64,000 bases of DNA, from positions 124,001 to 188,000 of the forward strand of contig CAVQYC010000004.1 in NCBI GenBank assembly GCA_963717985.1, given 5' to 3'. A program made the translations under genes and the position numbers. This stretch comes from BOG-1155 sp963717985. GTDB lineage: Bacteria; Desulfobacterota; Syntrophorhabdia; Syntrophorhabdales; WCHB1-27. The notes below the pieces were generated by a model. That model was not told where the DNA came from. It was given only the letters and a program-made list of their open reading frames with translations, and did not search any database. Within the stretch, counting starts at the first letter, position 1. Each line of letters begins with the position of its first letter. Below, piece by piece: positions 24,609-33,345 of this stretch.

Positions 24609-25588
24609 GGCACGGCCTCTTTCCCGATGAGGCTGTTGGCGATGGCATGGCAGTCAAACTGGATAATGTGCCGGTTTTGAATATTCCTGCCCCGATAGCG
24701 CACCGTCTCATCGAATGTTTTGTTGAGGGCCTCAATGAGTGTGGCCTTGCCCTCCTTGTTCAGGGTGAAACCTCCCTTTACTTCATCGAAATGCTCCACC
24801 TTTACCTTTCTGCCGCTGAAGAGAAAGGTGACGGTCTCCTCCGCGAATATCCGGTACATCTCGATAAGGTCGTAGACGAGGGATTTCTTGTTGTAGTTGT
24901 CCGTGTGGAGCAACCCGACATAGGGGTCGAGCCCGGCGATGATGCATGCCTTTTCCACCAGCGAATAGAGGACGCCGTACGCGTAGTTGAGCATGGCGTT
25001 GAATTCGTCTCTGGCGGGGCTCCTGCTGCGGCCCCCGAACTTGAACCGCTCCGGCATGACGAGGCTCAGTGCATCGAAATAGACCTTCCCCGCCGCACCC
25101 TCGTACCCCATCACCGTGCCGCGCCGTTCCTCGATCGTGCCCGAAAGGCCCTTGATACTTTCCAGGTGTCTTTTCAGGCTCTGGAGCGAGTCATCGAGGA
25201 TGGCCGCCTTTTCGGGGCGGGGCTTCTTAAGACGCTGTACAAAATCGGCCTGATTCTCGATTTTTCTGATAATCCAGCCCTTCGCCAATTCGAAGCCCTC
25301 TTTCTCATTCGCCACTTCAAGCTGCTTCCTTCTGATGAGGACGGTACTGCCCAGCTTTGAATGCCACACGCGGCCATAAGGGTCGCCGAATTGATCGAGG
25401 AATACCACATCGATGTTGTTCTCCACGGCCATTTTCAGGGCGTCCGTCGAGAGATAGGCGCTTGTGGTGATCATGATACTCTCCACCTTTCGGACTGATA
25501 TCTCGACGACCTTGTCCTCGTTCTTCACGAGAAAACAATCGCCCGCTTTCCTCAGGTAAGAGCCGAATGTATTGATAACGAGCTGCAT
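24605..25588 (-). CDS. cas1: CRISPR-associated integrase Cas1 (type I-B)
   Basis: Cas1 is the metal-dependent integrase that inserts new spacers at the leader-proximal repeat. The 327-residue protein has the N-terminal beta domain (MQLVINTFGSYLRKAGDCF). The helical catalytic domain carries the conserved Glu in YGVLYSLVEKACIIAGLDP, the His in YVGLLHTDNYNKKSLVYDL and the following Asp. The C-terminal part has YRGRNIQNRHIIQFDCHA. The gene starts 37 bp downstream of the HEPN stop, so it probably belongs to the same transcript. The frame is intact, consistent with an array that has kept growing. Confidence 0.96.
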   Translation of the reverse strand: MQLVINTFGSYLRKAGDCFLVKNEDKVVEISVRKVESIMITTSAYLSTDALKMAVENNIDVVFLDQFGDPYGRVWHSKLGSTVLIRRKQLEVANEKEGFELAKGWIIRKIENQADFVQRLKKPRPEKAAILDDSLQSLKRHLESIKGLSGTIEERRGTVMGYEGAAGKVYFDALSLVMPERFKFGGRSRSPARDEFNAMLNYAYGVLYSLVEKACIIAGLDPYVGLLHTDNYNKKSLVYDLIEMYRIFAEETVTFLFSGRKVKVEHFDEVKGGFTLNKEGKATLIEALNKTFDETVRYRGRNIQNRHIIQFDCHAIANSLIGKEAVP

Positions 25589-25625
25589 GACGCCACCCTT
25601 CGATGCATCCGGGGATTAGGGGATG

Positions 25626-26021
25626 TCACCCCACCAGTTCCGTCTTGATCCGTTCAAAAAACTCCCTTGCCTCCTTCACATATTTGGCGGCTTCCTCAAA
25701 GGATACGGCAAAAAGTTCCTTATAGTCGCTTTCCAGCCTCTCGTCGAAGGTATTATGGAACATCTTTGAATAGCGCCTCTCTATTCGCCCGCTCTTCACG
25801 AATTCCTGATCGAACAGCGAGATGATACCCTTGTGCTTAGATGTCTTCGGGTTTATCCCTGTCTTTATGAAGAGGGCCAACGTCACGTAGAACATGGAGT
25901 AATAGGCCCTGTTGACAATTGATCTCGGAGTGAGCCGCTCTGCGAGCATGTTTTCCGCATCCCGAAGGGTCTCCTCGGCCTGTTGGAGTCTGTACAGATA
26001 GAGCGCCTCTTTGTCGGTCAT
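25626..26021 (-). CDS. HEPN-domain protein, toxin of an MNT/HEPN pair
   Basis: This 131-residue all-helical protein matches the HEPN family (PF05168 type). In MNT/HEPN modules it is usually a ribonuclease toxin. The typical first helix YLYRLQQAEETLRDAENML is followed by RSIVNRAYYSMFYVTLALF, then KHKGIISLFDQEFVKSG and a C-terminal amphipathic helix. Its ATG overlaps the stop of the preceding nucleotidyltransferase gene by 4 bp. The canonical RX4-6H ribonuclease motif is not obvious, so activity is uncertain. The pair lies inside the cas operon between cas3 and cas1, which suggests an addiction or abortive-infection role linked to CRISPR immunity. Confidence 0.8.
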   Translation of the reverse strand: MTDKEALYLYRLQQAEETLRDAENMLAERLTPRSIVNRAYYSMFYVTLALFIKTGINPKTSKHKGIISLFDQEFVKSGRIERRYSKMFHNTFDERLESDYKELFAVSFEEAAKYVKEAREFFERIKTELVG

Positions 26022-26335
26022 ACTTCTACCCCTTCTTCGGCAATGCTCTCAACGATGGGAGACGCTCTAAGCGGAGAATCTTCGGCCTCTTCCCGGGTAA
26101 AAATGAGCGGTGAAATATGAATCAGGTGCTCAAAACCAACCTCCCAGGCAATATCGCGAATTCTCTCTTTCAGATCTTTGTCCAGCCGTTCGACCTTAAT
26201 GTATACATCCATATCGGAGTACTCATGTGCGTCGCCCCTGGCGCGAGAGCCGAAAACCTTGTAGTCCAGCAGAGGCACTGCCCGAGAAAGCCGATGTTTA
26301 AATTCCAACGCGATTTGACGATCGTGCTCATTCAT
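26018..26335 (-). CDS. Minimal nucleotidyltransferase (MNT), antitoxin of the HEPN pair
   Basis: The 105-residue protein has the nucleotidyltransferase signature VFGSRARGDAHEYSDMDVY, that is GSxARGxxxxxSDxD with both metal-binding aspartates. Family members such as MntA adenylylate and neutralise a HEPN toxin; that activity here is inferred from homology and gene order. It overlaps the HEPN gene downstream. The 160-bp gap upstream contains inverted repeats and a CRISPR-repeat-like sequence. Confidence 0.82.
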   Translation of the reverse strand: MNEHDRQIALEFKHRLSRAVPLLDYKVFGSRARGDAHEYSDMDVYIKVERLDKDLKERIRDIAWEVGFEHLIHISPLIFTREEAEDSPLRASPIVESIAEEGVEV

Positions 26336-26498
26336 GGGTGCTCCGTTATGCCGCGCCTATCCGGACATCGTTTCACCGTGCCCCCCGAGAAAACAGATTC
26401 TAGTAAGTCTATCGTGTCCCTTTTTAGTCCCTTTACGGATAGGAAATCTTCTTTGTTCATATCTGGTCTATAGTTTCAATATGGTTCCGCAATAGGCC
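26336..26498 (-). other. Intergenic segment with CRISPR-repeat-like site and long-range inverted repeat
   Basis: Immediately after the orphan MNT stop codon the minus strand reads GGCCTATTGCGG and then ATATTGAAAC (26498-26473). This ends in the same 8 nt (ATTGAAAC) as the array repeat and has a GGCC-ATT core at a comparable place. Further along, CCTATCCG and CGGATAGG (26356-26363 and 26436-26443) are perfect 8-bp inverted repeats. A second GTTTCA (+ strand) begins at 26370. This layout resembles a degenerate repeat followed by a spacer-like stretch, but the similarity is partial. Confidence 0.4.
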
Positions 26499-26786
26499 CT
26501 AAGCTGCTCTTCTTTCATATATGAGTTTTGCCTCTCTTACCACGATGCTCTTGAACTTATTCATCTCGCCGGAAAGGTCTATCAAGTCGACGCTTTTGGG
26601 CATGGCCATGTACAACTCGCCATAGAATTTGAAGAAAAGCCCCTCGGGGACACCGTCCACCGCAAAGTCATAGTCATGGGCCTTTTCAGGCTCCCCTCTC
26701 AGGGAAGACCCTATGAGATACAGTTTTCCTACACCGTACTTCTCCGCAATTTCAAGAACCTTGTCAAGTTCCTTCTTTGGCAGCAT
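26499..26786 (-). CDS. Orphan MNT-type nucleotidyltransferase
   Basis: This 95-residue protein carries a minimal nucleotidyltransferase core. YLIGSSLRGEPEKAHDYDFAV gives the GSx(L/A)RG and DxD-type motifs, and KSVDLIDLSGEM supplies the third acidic position. No HEPN gene follows directly; the next gene is a second, different MNT. It starts inside the 3' end of a small cas6-like remnant and lies 130 bp after cas3. It could be an antitoxin that lost its toxin, or an antitoxin to a non-HEPN partner such as a small RNA. Confidence 0.72.
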   Translation of the reverse strand: MLPKKELDKVLEIAEKYGVGKLYLIGSSLRGEPEKAHDYDFAVDGVPEGLFFKFYGELYMAMPKSVDLIDLSGEMNKFKSIVVREAKLIYERRAA

Positions 26787-26922
26787 CTGCGCCTCCTTTG
26801 CTGACTGACCGCTTTACCGTCCCGAACCCTCTAGACACCGATTTTCCTATGCCCCAGTAGTCGGGTATCTCAAAGTTTACCGAAAAATCACCGAGAAAGC
26901 CAAGCATAGGCGTGCCTAACAT
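26764..26922 (-). pseudogene. Remnant of a second cas6 (C-terminal end)
   Basis: A 52-codon frame encodes FLGDFSVNFEIPDYWGIG followed by KSVSRGFGTVKR. This aligns with the C-terminus of the intact Cas6 in this operon (FAGEFEANFLIPEFWGIG, then GKVSLGYGTVK) at about half identity. It contains only the last 30-odd residues including the glycine-rich loop, so it cannot be a working nuclease. Its divergence shows that it came from a different cas6 rather than a recent copy. It lies directly after cas3, the place where another subtype's cas gene or a rearrangement junction could have been. Confidence 0.75.
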
Positions 26923-29156
26923 ATTATAGTTGATGCCTTATCACTTTGGCTCAGCGTCGCTCCGATAAACGAATTGTACTCGATATCGCAAAAAGTAATT
27001 CCCTTTATATCTTCTCTGTTTCGCTGTACATACCATAACGGTAGTTTTACCTCATACCATTGCCTTTCAAACGGCTTCAATTCCAGGACGTCGTTCATGA
27101 AACACTTAGGTATAACGGAAATAGTTTCGTATTTGGATTGACGGGTGACTTCCAGTGTATCCTCCCTTGTTCGGCTATCCAAAATCATGCTTCTGTTCTT
27201 TTGGGAAAGCATATATTGTTGCATAGCATCTCGAAAGGCGTCAGATGTCTCGATATCATAATTATCGTAGACCCGCTCTACTATTTCTATTAGATCATTT
27301 TCACTGGGGTTCCGAGATGACGTCTCAAAAGCATTGAATGAACGGTCGAGCAAAGACCAGTCGTTTATCGGATTATAGATTTTCTCCGCTTTTGCGCTGG
27401 CCCTAAAAATAAAGACTCTGCTGTCTCTATCTATGTTCCTGTATCGATTCACTCTCCCGGCTCTTTGGACAACAGCATCAGGAGGAGCGCATTCGGTAAA
27501 CAGCCAATCATAATCAATATCAAGAGAAACCTCCACAACCTGTGTGGCGACTACAAGCCGAGCGTCCTGCATCTGCTGTTCGATTGATTTGCGATCACGA
27601 AGAATGAATTGCGAATGGTAGCATAGAGGCCCAAGATCGGCCATCTGCCGAGCCAAATCCTGGCAGGATCTTACGGTGTTCACCACAACCAGCACCCTGA
27701 CTCCATCAAAGACGGCTTGCCTGATATCGCTTACCGCGCTCTCAATGAAATCGTCCACGACGAAATACCGGCTTCGCACCGAGTTTGCCAGCGTATCGTC
27801 TTTAATAAAGCCTGCGCCGGTGAGCCGGCTGGATAGCAAATTCCGTAACATGCGGGGAAGAGTGGCACTCATCACCATGAACCTTGCGCCGAGTTTCGAA
27901 AAATGGGTGATAGTGGAGACGAGCAGCCCCAATGTCCAACCATCGTACGCGTGGACCTCATCGATGATGATGACTGCATTAGCAGCATTTATCTCTTTCA
28001 AGGCCCATCTGCCTGCATTAAAGCCGGTCGTGAGCAACTGATCTACAGTCCCAACGGTTACGGGCTTAATGAAAGACCGACTAAACAGGATATTTCGCCT
28101 GTTTTCCCATTTGGCTTCCTCATCTTCGGCAGATTCATCGGCTCTTAGCAACAGATTTGCGGAGGAATGTGATAATCCGACATTCTCCTGCCCAAAGAAG
28201 TCAACAAGTCTATCCCATATGTTGTTCGCCGTTACCATAGTCGGCAGAAGATAGATGATTTTTGCCCCACCCATTTCTTCAGAATTCCTCAAAGCCCAAA
28301 GAATGGAAGCCTCCGTCTTGCCGCTACCGGTTGGGGCGATAACGGTAAGATGTCCCGACAGCTTGCTGCATGCTTCTTGAAATAGCGACAATCCTTTGAA
28401 GTCTATTCCTTTAGCCTTGCACCTATCCCTCACGTTCTCAATGATTGCCGGAACGCTCTTTTCGACCTGATACACGACCTCTTGTTTGCCAGACCCATAC
28501 CAGTCCGCATAGTGTAAAATTCCTTTTAAGAGAGAGTAGACTACTCGGTACTTGTCTGCTCCATCCCGTGTGATTCCTTTGTTCAAAGCATTCCAGATGA
28601 AGCCGGCCAATGACTTAAAGGGGTCTATCTGCCTTCCATCCTGCTGCATTGATGGCAGAGATAGGCCTTCTGCCCTAAACAGGCTTTCCGCTATCGCAAT
28701 AGCTTCCATCACTCCGTCCCGCAGTATCGGCGGGCTATCTTGTCCGCTTTCTCTCACAAAAGAAGTCAAATCGGAGTCGAGAGGCCTGTGATGACCGGCA
28801 ACCGCGACGGCCTCTAACGGTACTGTGCATAGAAACTCGTCCTTGTTGATCAGATGCCAGTACTTCGCAGTATATACGAATGACACAAGCTCGTGGCGAT
28901 AGTTGGCTCGTTTGTTGAATGGACGGCCTTGTCTGATGTCACTCATCATCTGCTGGAAAGGATCAATCATCTTCCCGATATCATGAAAGGCAATGGTGAG
29001 AAGTGAGCCCTTTATGAACCGGTCCGGCGAAAATCCATACTGCTCTGCGGCTCTGTCTATTAAGTGCTTCTTGGCCCGTATTGTCGCTTTCCACGCTGTG
29101 TAAACTGCTTCTATATGCTCACTGTAGGTCTGATCGGGCTTTGCGTAAAATATCAT
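26916..29156 (-). CDS. cas3: CRISPR-associated helicase-nuclease Cas3 (HD + DExD/H)
   Basis: Cas3 unwinds and degrades target DNA recruited by Cascade. The 746-residue protein has an N-terminal HD nuclease domain (H14, HD at 58-59 in AFHDIGK, YRHEL, AGHH near 122). A superfamily 2 helicase follows, with Walker A APTGSGKT (274-281), DEVH box at 399-402, motif III VMSATLP and motif VI QRAGRVNR. All key residues are present. It overlaps cas5 upstream by 4 bp. Its stop lies just beyond the start of the cas6 remnant. Confidence 0.96.
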   Translation of the reverse strand: MIFYAKPDQTYSEHIEAVYTAWKATIRAKKHLIDRAAEQYGFSPDRFIKGSLLTIAFHDIGKMIDPFQQMMSDIRQGRPFNKRANYRHELVSFVYTAKYWHLINKDEFLCTVPLEAVAVAGHHRPLDSDLTSFVRESGQDSPPILRDGVMEAIAIAESLFRAEGLSLPSMQQDGRQIDPFKSLAGFIWNALNKGITRDGADKYRVVYSLLKGILHYADWYGSGKQEVVYQVEKSVPAIIENVRDRCKAKGIDFKGLSLFQEACSKLSGHLTVIAPTGSGKTEASILWALRNSEEMGGAKIIYLLPTMVTANNIWDRLVDFFGQENVGLSHSSANLLLRADESAEDEEAKWENRRNILFSRSFIKPVTVGTVDQLLTTGFNAGRWALKEINAANAVIIIDEVHAYDGWTLGLLVSTITHFSKLGARFMVMSATLPRMLRNLLSSRLTGAGFIKDDTLANSVRSRYFVVDDFIESAVSDIRQAVFDGVRVLVVVNTVRSCQDLARQMADLGPLCYHSQFILRDRKSIEQQMQDARLVVATQVVEVSLDIDYDWLFTECAPPDAVVQRAGRVNRYRNIDRDSRVFIFRASAKAEKIYNPINDWSLLDRSFNAFETSSRNPSENDLIEIVERVYDNYDIETSDAFRDAMQQYMLSQKNRSMILDSRTREDTLEVTRQSKYETISVIPKCFMNDVLELKPFERQWYEVKLPLWYVQRNREDIKGITFCDIEYNSFIGATLSQSDKASTIIC

Positions 29157-29860
29157 AATAAAGGATAGGCAGTATCTTCTATTTGATGCGCCGATATTGG
29201 GCTTTTTAGCTTTATTGGGGACCCGACAAAAGTGAAATGCCTCCTTTCTTTTACTCTTCTTTCTTCCCCGTCAAAGGTAAATGCTGTGGGGAGGAGAAAA
29301 ACCTGCGGTGCTCGGACCCTATAAGTTATAGGTGTCTTCTCTAAATCGAGAGGCGACTCATAATCCAAGGTGTAATCTCCGGCAAGAAGTGTATTCTCAA
29401 ATAGCGAATTCTGGATGTCATTTGTCGGAACAACCGATCCAACACTTTTTATTTTAAGCAGATCATCACTATTACCAAGGGTGAGAGCGTACCTGGGGTT
29501 GCGAAAGCCATCACGCACCACAGATAAAGCATTCTCGTTCAACGAAGCTACTGCAAGGGTCAGGGAAAAATCGGTGAGGTACTCGCGTACCAGCACGTCC
29601 TTCACGGATTCCCCTGATTTTATCTTATTGTACTTCCATAGATCCTTCATTTCTCCTTTGCTTGTAGCCTGCAAGCCGAACAGGATTCCGTTCTTCTCCT
29701 TGAATGCCATTGCGCTTTCGAAATTCAGCCCTATTGCAGCGCCCATTAGCCCCGTCAGTGTGGTAACGGGTGGCATGGGCAAGGTCTGTTGAAATGTATG
29801 GCTTTCCGGAATTCTAAAAGACGCAGTGACCGCAAATCCTCTCACAACAAAGCCGAGCAC
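29153..29860 (-). CDS. cas5: Cascade subunit Cas5 (type I-B)
   Basis: Cas5 caps the 5' handle of crRNA in Cascade. The product contains the N-terminal Cas5 motif IVLGFVVRGFAVTASFRI, then HTFQQTLPMPPVTTLTGLMG, the usual 'P-T-x-x-x-G-x-x-G' segment. A longer frame opens with an ATG at 29914, but that start would overlap cas7 by 41 bp. The GTG at 29860, preceded by AGAGGTG, gives a 235-residue protein and is more likely. The 3' end overlaps cas3 by 4 bp. Confidence 0.9.
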   Translation of the reverse strand: MLGFVVRGFAVTASFRIPESHTFQQTLPMPPVTTLTGLMGAAIGLNFESAMAFKEKNGILFGLQATSKGEMKDLWKYNKIKSGESVKDVLVREYLTDFSLTLAVASLNENALSVVRDGFRNPRYALTLGNSDDLLKIKSVGSVVPTNDIQNSLFENTLLAGDYTLDYESPLDLEKTPITYRVRAPQVFLLPTAFTFDGEERRVKERRHFTFVGSPIKLKSPISAHQIEDTAYPLL

Positions 29861-29873
29861 GATGCACCTCTTT

Positions 29874-30758
29874 TCATTTATAGTATTCGTCGATCCATGT
29901 GGCGATCGTCTCAAAGGCGCTGCCTATGGTCACTTTATCTCCAGGAAGCTGTGAAAACATGCCTTCTCTTGCTCCAATAACGCTCGCCCTTATCTCGTCC
30001 TTGTAGTCTTGTATTGTCTCGTTTAGGAGTGCCGCATTGATGCCGCCGTCAACGGCTATTACGGATTCAAGGAATATCGGGTTTTTGGTGGTCAGCATGG
30101 CTGCAACTAGGAACTTAGGCGAAATATCCGCTAAGAACCTTGTTTGTCTCCCTGATGTCCACAAGTTCTTAAAAGCTTTCATAAAATCCTTCGTCCTTTC
30201 GGCCTTGACAGCTTTAGATAATTCTTGTTTGAATCCTTCCCCGCAGCCAATCCTATCCAGCTCGATGAGTATTGTTCCTCTGTACAGGCCCGAGTGTATC
30301 TCTGTCTCAAAGATGTTCGGGTCGCCACCGGCTTCGACACCCATAAAATTTGTAGCGAAATCGAGATCGCCTTCATATTTATGCAGGGATACCAAAGGGG
30401 ACACGCGGACAGGGGAAGTTCGTTTTGTGGATTTACCTTTCTTGCCCTCCTTGGCTTCTTCGGTACCCATATAGCCGAAGAGATCGTCGTCTATATATTG
30501 ATCCGGGTCCTGCTGCGTGGTGGCGGCCCCTTTCCTCATCGTTGCAGCCGCCCCTTCAGAAGTGGTCTTTCCCATAACTGCTAACTGGTCTCTCAAGGCC
30601 CGTCTTACAGCTTGGGCGGAGACATAGGGAAACTGATCGGTTTCTCGGGTGATCTTCTTAATATTTGAAATGTTGTCCGCCTCTTTATCTGAACCGTTCA
30701 AACTGGCAAACGAAACAGGGGTCAGATACGTTATGGTTAACGCCCTTGCAGATTTCAT
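29874..30758 (-). CDS. cas7: Cascade backbone Cas7 (Cst2/DevR family)
   Basis: Cas7 polymerises along the crRNA spacer. The 294-residue protein starts MKSARALTITYLTPVSFASLN and has ETDQFPYVSAQAVRRALRDQL, the characteristic Cas7/DevR N-terminal region. It also has TSPVRVSPLVSLHKYEGD and GVEAGGDPNIFETEIHSGLY. It overlaps the cas8 stop by 4 bp. The Cst2 type of Cas7 together with the Cst1-type Cas8 places the system in the I-B (Tneap) group. Confidence 0.94.
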   Translation of the reverse strand: MKSARALTITYLTPVSFASLNGSDKEADNISNIKKITRETDQFPYVSAQAVRRALRDQLAVMGKTTSEGAAATMRKGAATTQQDPDQYIDDDLFGYMGTEEAKEGKKGKSTKRTSPVRVSPLVSLHKYEGDLDFATNFMGVEAGGDPNIFETEIHSGLYRGTILIELDRIGCGEGFKQELSKAVKAERTKDFMKAFKNLWTSGRQTRFLADISPKFLVAAMLTTKNPIFLESVIAVDGGINAALLNETIQDYKDEIRASVIGAREGMFSQLPGDKVTIGSAFETIATWIDEYYK

Positions 30759-32488
30759 ATGGCTCCTCCTCTATTCGATTGGGTCGCTGCATAAAAGCTG
30801 TTCAGCGCCGTTATCATGCAAAACTGTTTGAATTCCACGAAATTTGTGTCGGTCAACTTTCCTTCATACAGATCGGGAGGCACGATGAGCCTGCATTTGA
30901 ATTGAAGCCTGTTCACTTCATTCAAGAAATCTGTCTTTCGCCTCGCTTTTCTCAAAGCAAATAAATCTCCTTTCTTTCCGTTTTCTCCAACCGTCATTCC
31001 TATTCGCTTTCCAAGGACGACAGCCGCTTCCTGGGCATCCATGGTCATTGTCTTTTCCTCCTTCCTTATGGCAGGCTCATATTTGACTACAAAATCAGCC
31101 AAAGGCTTCATGAAAGATATGCCAGAACTAAACACGTGCGATTCTATCAGGCTAAGAATCGACTGCTTTTTGAGTATCCGTTCACAGACTCTGTTTCTAC
31201 GAAGAGTCCTGTTAGCGTTCTTTTGTGAGAAATCTATAAGCAACCTCATTACTTCTTTTATGTTTACTCCAGATTGCTCCAAGTTCTCCATTAATCGAAA
31301 AAAATAGACGGAATCCCTGAACGGCCAGACCATCTTCCCCATGTGAGTCTGCCCCTTCGATTCAGCGTGGACCACCACAAATTCCAGCGGTGCTTTGGCG
31401 GTAACGAAGTTGCACATTTTGTCCCAATCAAGCGAACCTTCGTCCTCATCGGCTTTTTTACGTAACAGAAGTTTTCTGTAAAGCGTATAGAGAAACGCGA
31501 ATGTGACTTCGAACGCTTTCTGGAAGAATCCATCTGCATATTTCTCGAATCCCAGTGGATGCTGGAAGTTCTTAAATAGTGTGGGATCCTCATGCTTGGC
31601 GTCCTGTAGAGGTCCATAGACGTCGAACATCTTCAGAAAGGAAACAGAATAGGGAAAAAAGGCAAACAAGTCATCACCTTGCATAAGATAGAAACTGCTC
31701 GCTGGCACGAATTTTCCAATGAAAGCGCACTTCCAGCAAACCTTCTCAGGCCTGGCGCATTCCGTATTGAAGTTCAATAGCCCGCTTGATCCCGTAATGA
31801 AGGGGAATATGGTTTGCCCGATCTCCTCCAATGCATGACTGTCATCCCCACACAAATAGCATTGCCCTTTCTTATCGCCAAAGAGATGTTTTGGTATCGT
31901 TGCGTTTGGTTGCACTATATTGGGTCCGTCAATGAGAAGGCCCGATGTGGTAACAGTTAGACCGAGCCCGCTCAAAAAGTCGTCCATTGGTTTTTGCAGC
32001 CTTTCATGCGAGAGCGGGAGTATATGCCGCACTCTTGTTGCTTGGTCCTTCGGCACTTTTTCATCGTCGTCCACTTTTACCCAGGCATTATCAACCCACT
32101 TCTCCTTGATTTTGCCGACCCATTTTGCAGACGATCCTTTGGGCCTTGGGGCTTTGTTGAATATTAAACCGGCTATGCCGACTGATTTCTTTTTGGGGAA
32201 GGCAACGAAGTTGTCAGCCTTGCTATCATAGTAGAAGTTATATGATGTTTCATCGTCGATCTGCTTCTTTGTTGACGTGTCGTAGTATCGGGAAATGAGG
32301 AGACCGTAAGCTCCATCAAGGGCTGTTTTTATGTCATTCTCGGTTCCTTTTAGGCTCAACCCATCATCATTGATGGTTCTTTTTGCCTCGCCATGCATGT
32401 CGTTAAGGAGCACTGAGAGACCCAACAACCCTGCGTCGAGCCAGAAATGATTGAGTTTTGGGAAAGTTATTTCGATAGACTTCGTCAA
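30755..32488 (-). CDS. cas8b1: Cascade large subunit Cas8b1 (Cst1, CXXC-CXXC)
   Basis: Cas8 recognises the PAM and recruits Cas3. The 577-residue protein begins MTKSIEITFPKLNHFWLDAG and carries the paired cysteines that define Cst1 (C210-x2-C213 in CYLCGDD, C251-x2-C254 in CWKCAFIGKF), which probably bind zinc. FVPASSFYLMQGDDLFAFF follows the second pair, as in the family. The gene overlaps both cas6 and cas7 by 4 bp. The length is normal and the frame is intact. Confidence 0.93.
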   Translation of the reverse strand: MTKSIEITFPKLNHFWLDAGLLGLSVLLNDMHGEAKRTINDDGLSLKGTENDIKTALDGAYGLLISRYYDTSTKKQIDDETSYNFYYDSKADNFVAFPKKKSVGIAGLIFNKAPRPKGSSAKWVGKIKEKWVDNAWVKVDDDEKVPKDQATRVRHILPLSHERLQKPMDDFLSGLGLTVTTSGLLIDGPNIVQPNATIPKHLFGDKKGQCYLCGDDSHALEEIGQTIFPFITGSSGLLNFNTECARPEKVCWKCAFIGKFVPASSFYLMQGDDLFAFFPYSVSFLKMFDVYGPLQDAKHEDPTLFKNFQHPLGFEKYADGFFQKAFEVTFAFLYTLYRKLLLRKKADEDEGSLDWDKMCNFVTAKAPLEFVVVHAESKGQTHMGKMVWPFRDSVYFFRLMENLEQSGVNIKEVMRLLIDFSQKNANRTLRRNRVCERILKKQSILSLIESHVFSSGISFMKPLADFVVKYEPAIRKEEKTMTMDAQEAAVVLGKRIGMTVGENGKKGDLFALRKARRKTDFLNEVNRLQFKCRLIVPPDLYEGKLTDTNFVEFKQFCMITALNSFYAATQSNRGGAI

Positions 32489-33228
32489 ATCTTTCCTCCA
32501 TTTAAGGGTTTCACTGTTCCGTAGCCCAGCGAAACTTTGCCGCCTATTCCCCAGAACTCGGGTATCAAGAAATTCGCTTCGAATTCGCCGGCAAAGGAGA
32601 CTAAATTGACATCCTTGATCGCTACCATTGTGCTTTCTCGCAGATCAGACTCCACATATAGCGGGTGATCAACCGTATACCCAAGCGATTTGCACATCGA
32701 GAGGATGTTGCCGACAATGATCTTATCGCATAATTCCGTTGTTTCTCTTTGGCGATCTTTCAATGTGACGTAAGCTTGGTAGTTTTTTTCATTTAATCCG
32801 ATCCATGGAGTTGTAAATTTATAACGACTGCCGGCTGAAGTCAGGCCTATCGGCACAACGCTATCGATCATGGTTCTCTTCACGACGGCGTTTTTGAGGT
32901 GATGTAGCTCCAAATATTCGATCTCCGGAACGGCCTTTAGCAGGTAGGCTCCTTCTTTCAGGCCAATCACAAGGGCTGAGCCTCCGAATATCTTGTATTG
33001 AATGAGCGGATGCCTGTAAATGAGTCTTTGTCCAAGATGGTTATGAAATTCGGGTCTGTTTCGGTATAGGTTGCCGAAGAATCCCCTGATTGCCCGTCCG
33101 TCTCCTTCCAGAGGTTTTTCGCAAACTATCCAGAGTTCAGTCTTCTCGACCATCTGTGTTTTCTGGACGAGATATTTTTGCGAGACCTGATCCATATTGG
33201 CGTTCCGTCCATGGTCTGTGGAGACCAT
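32485..33228 (-). CDS. cas6: crRNA-processing endoribonuclease Cas6
   Basis: Cas6 cleaves pre-crRNA inside each repeat, leaving the 8-nt handle. The product (247 residues from the first ATG) has a RAMP-type fold. IVCEKPLEGDGRAIRGFFGN and NHLGQRLIYRHPLIQYKI are the conserved N-terminal strands, and the C-terminal glycine-rich loop is GGKVSLGYGTVK. The histidine in IYRHP is a candidate catalytic residue. The start is uncertain, because methionines at residues 12 and 26 are also possible. It is the first gene of the operon, downstream of a clear -10 box. Confidence 0.92.
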   Translation of the reverse strand: MVSTDHGRNANMDQVSQKYLVQKTQMVEKTELWIVCEKPLEGDGRAIRGFFGNLYRNRPEFHNHLGQRLIYRHPLIQYKIFGGSALVIGLKEGAYLLKAVPEIEYLELHHLKNAVVKRTMIDSVVPIGLTSAGSRYKFTTPWIGLNEKNYQAYVTLKDRQRETTELCDKIIVGNILSMCKSLGYTVDHPLYVESDLRESTMVAIKDVNLVSFAGEFEANFLIPEFWGIGGKVSLGYGTVKPLNGGKI

Positions 33229-33345
33229 ATCAAAAGCCCCATCTGGTTATCTTATTTTGCCGGTCCAGCGTTTTACTATGCAATTATAACCGTAAACAGT
33301 TTTGTAAAATACAAAAATCTCTTGCGAAGCGAATGGGCCGGTTTC
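33229..33345 (-). promoter_or_regulatory. Predicted cas operon promoter region
   Basis: This A/T-rich gap upstream of cas6 holds a perfect -10 hexamer TATAAT at 33288-33283 on the minus strand, about 55 nt before the cas6 ATG. Upstream lies TTTTAC/TTTACA at a spacing of 14-15 bp, short for a -35 box. I can support the -10 box but not a strong -35. Confidence 0.5.
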
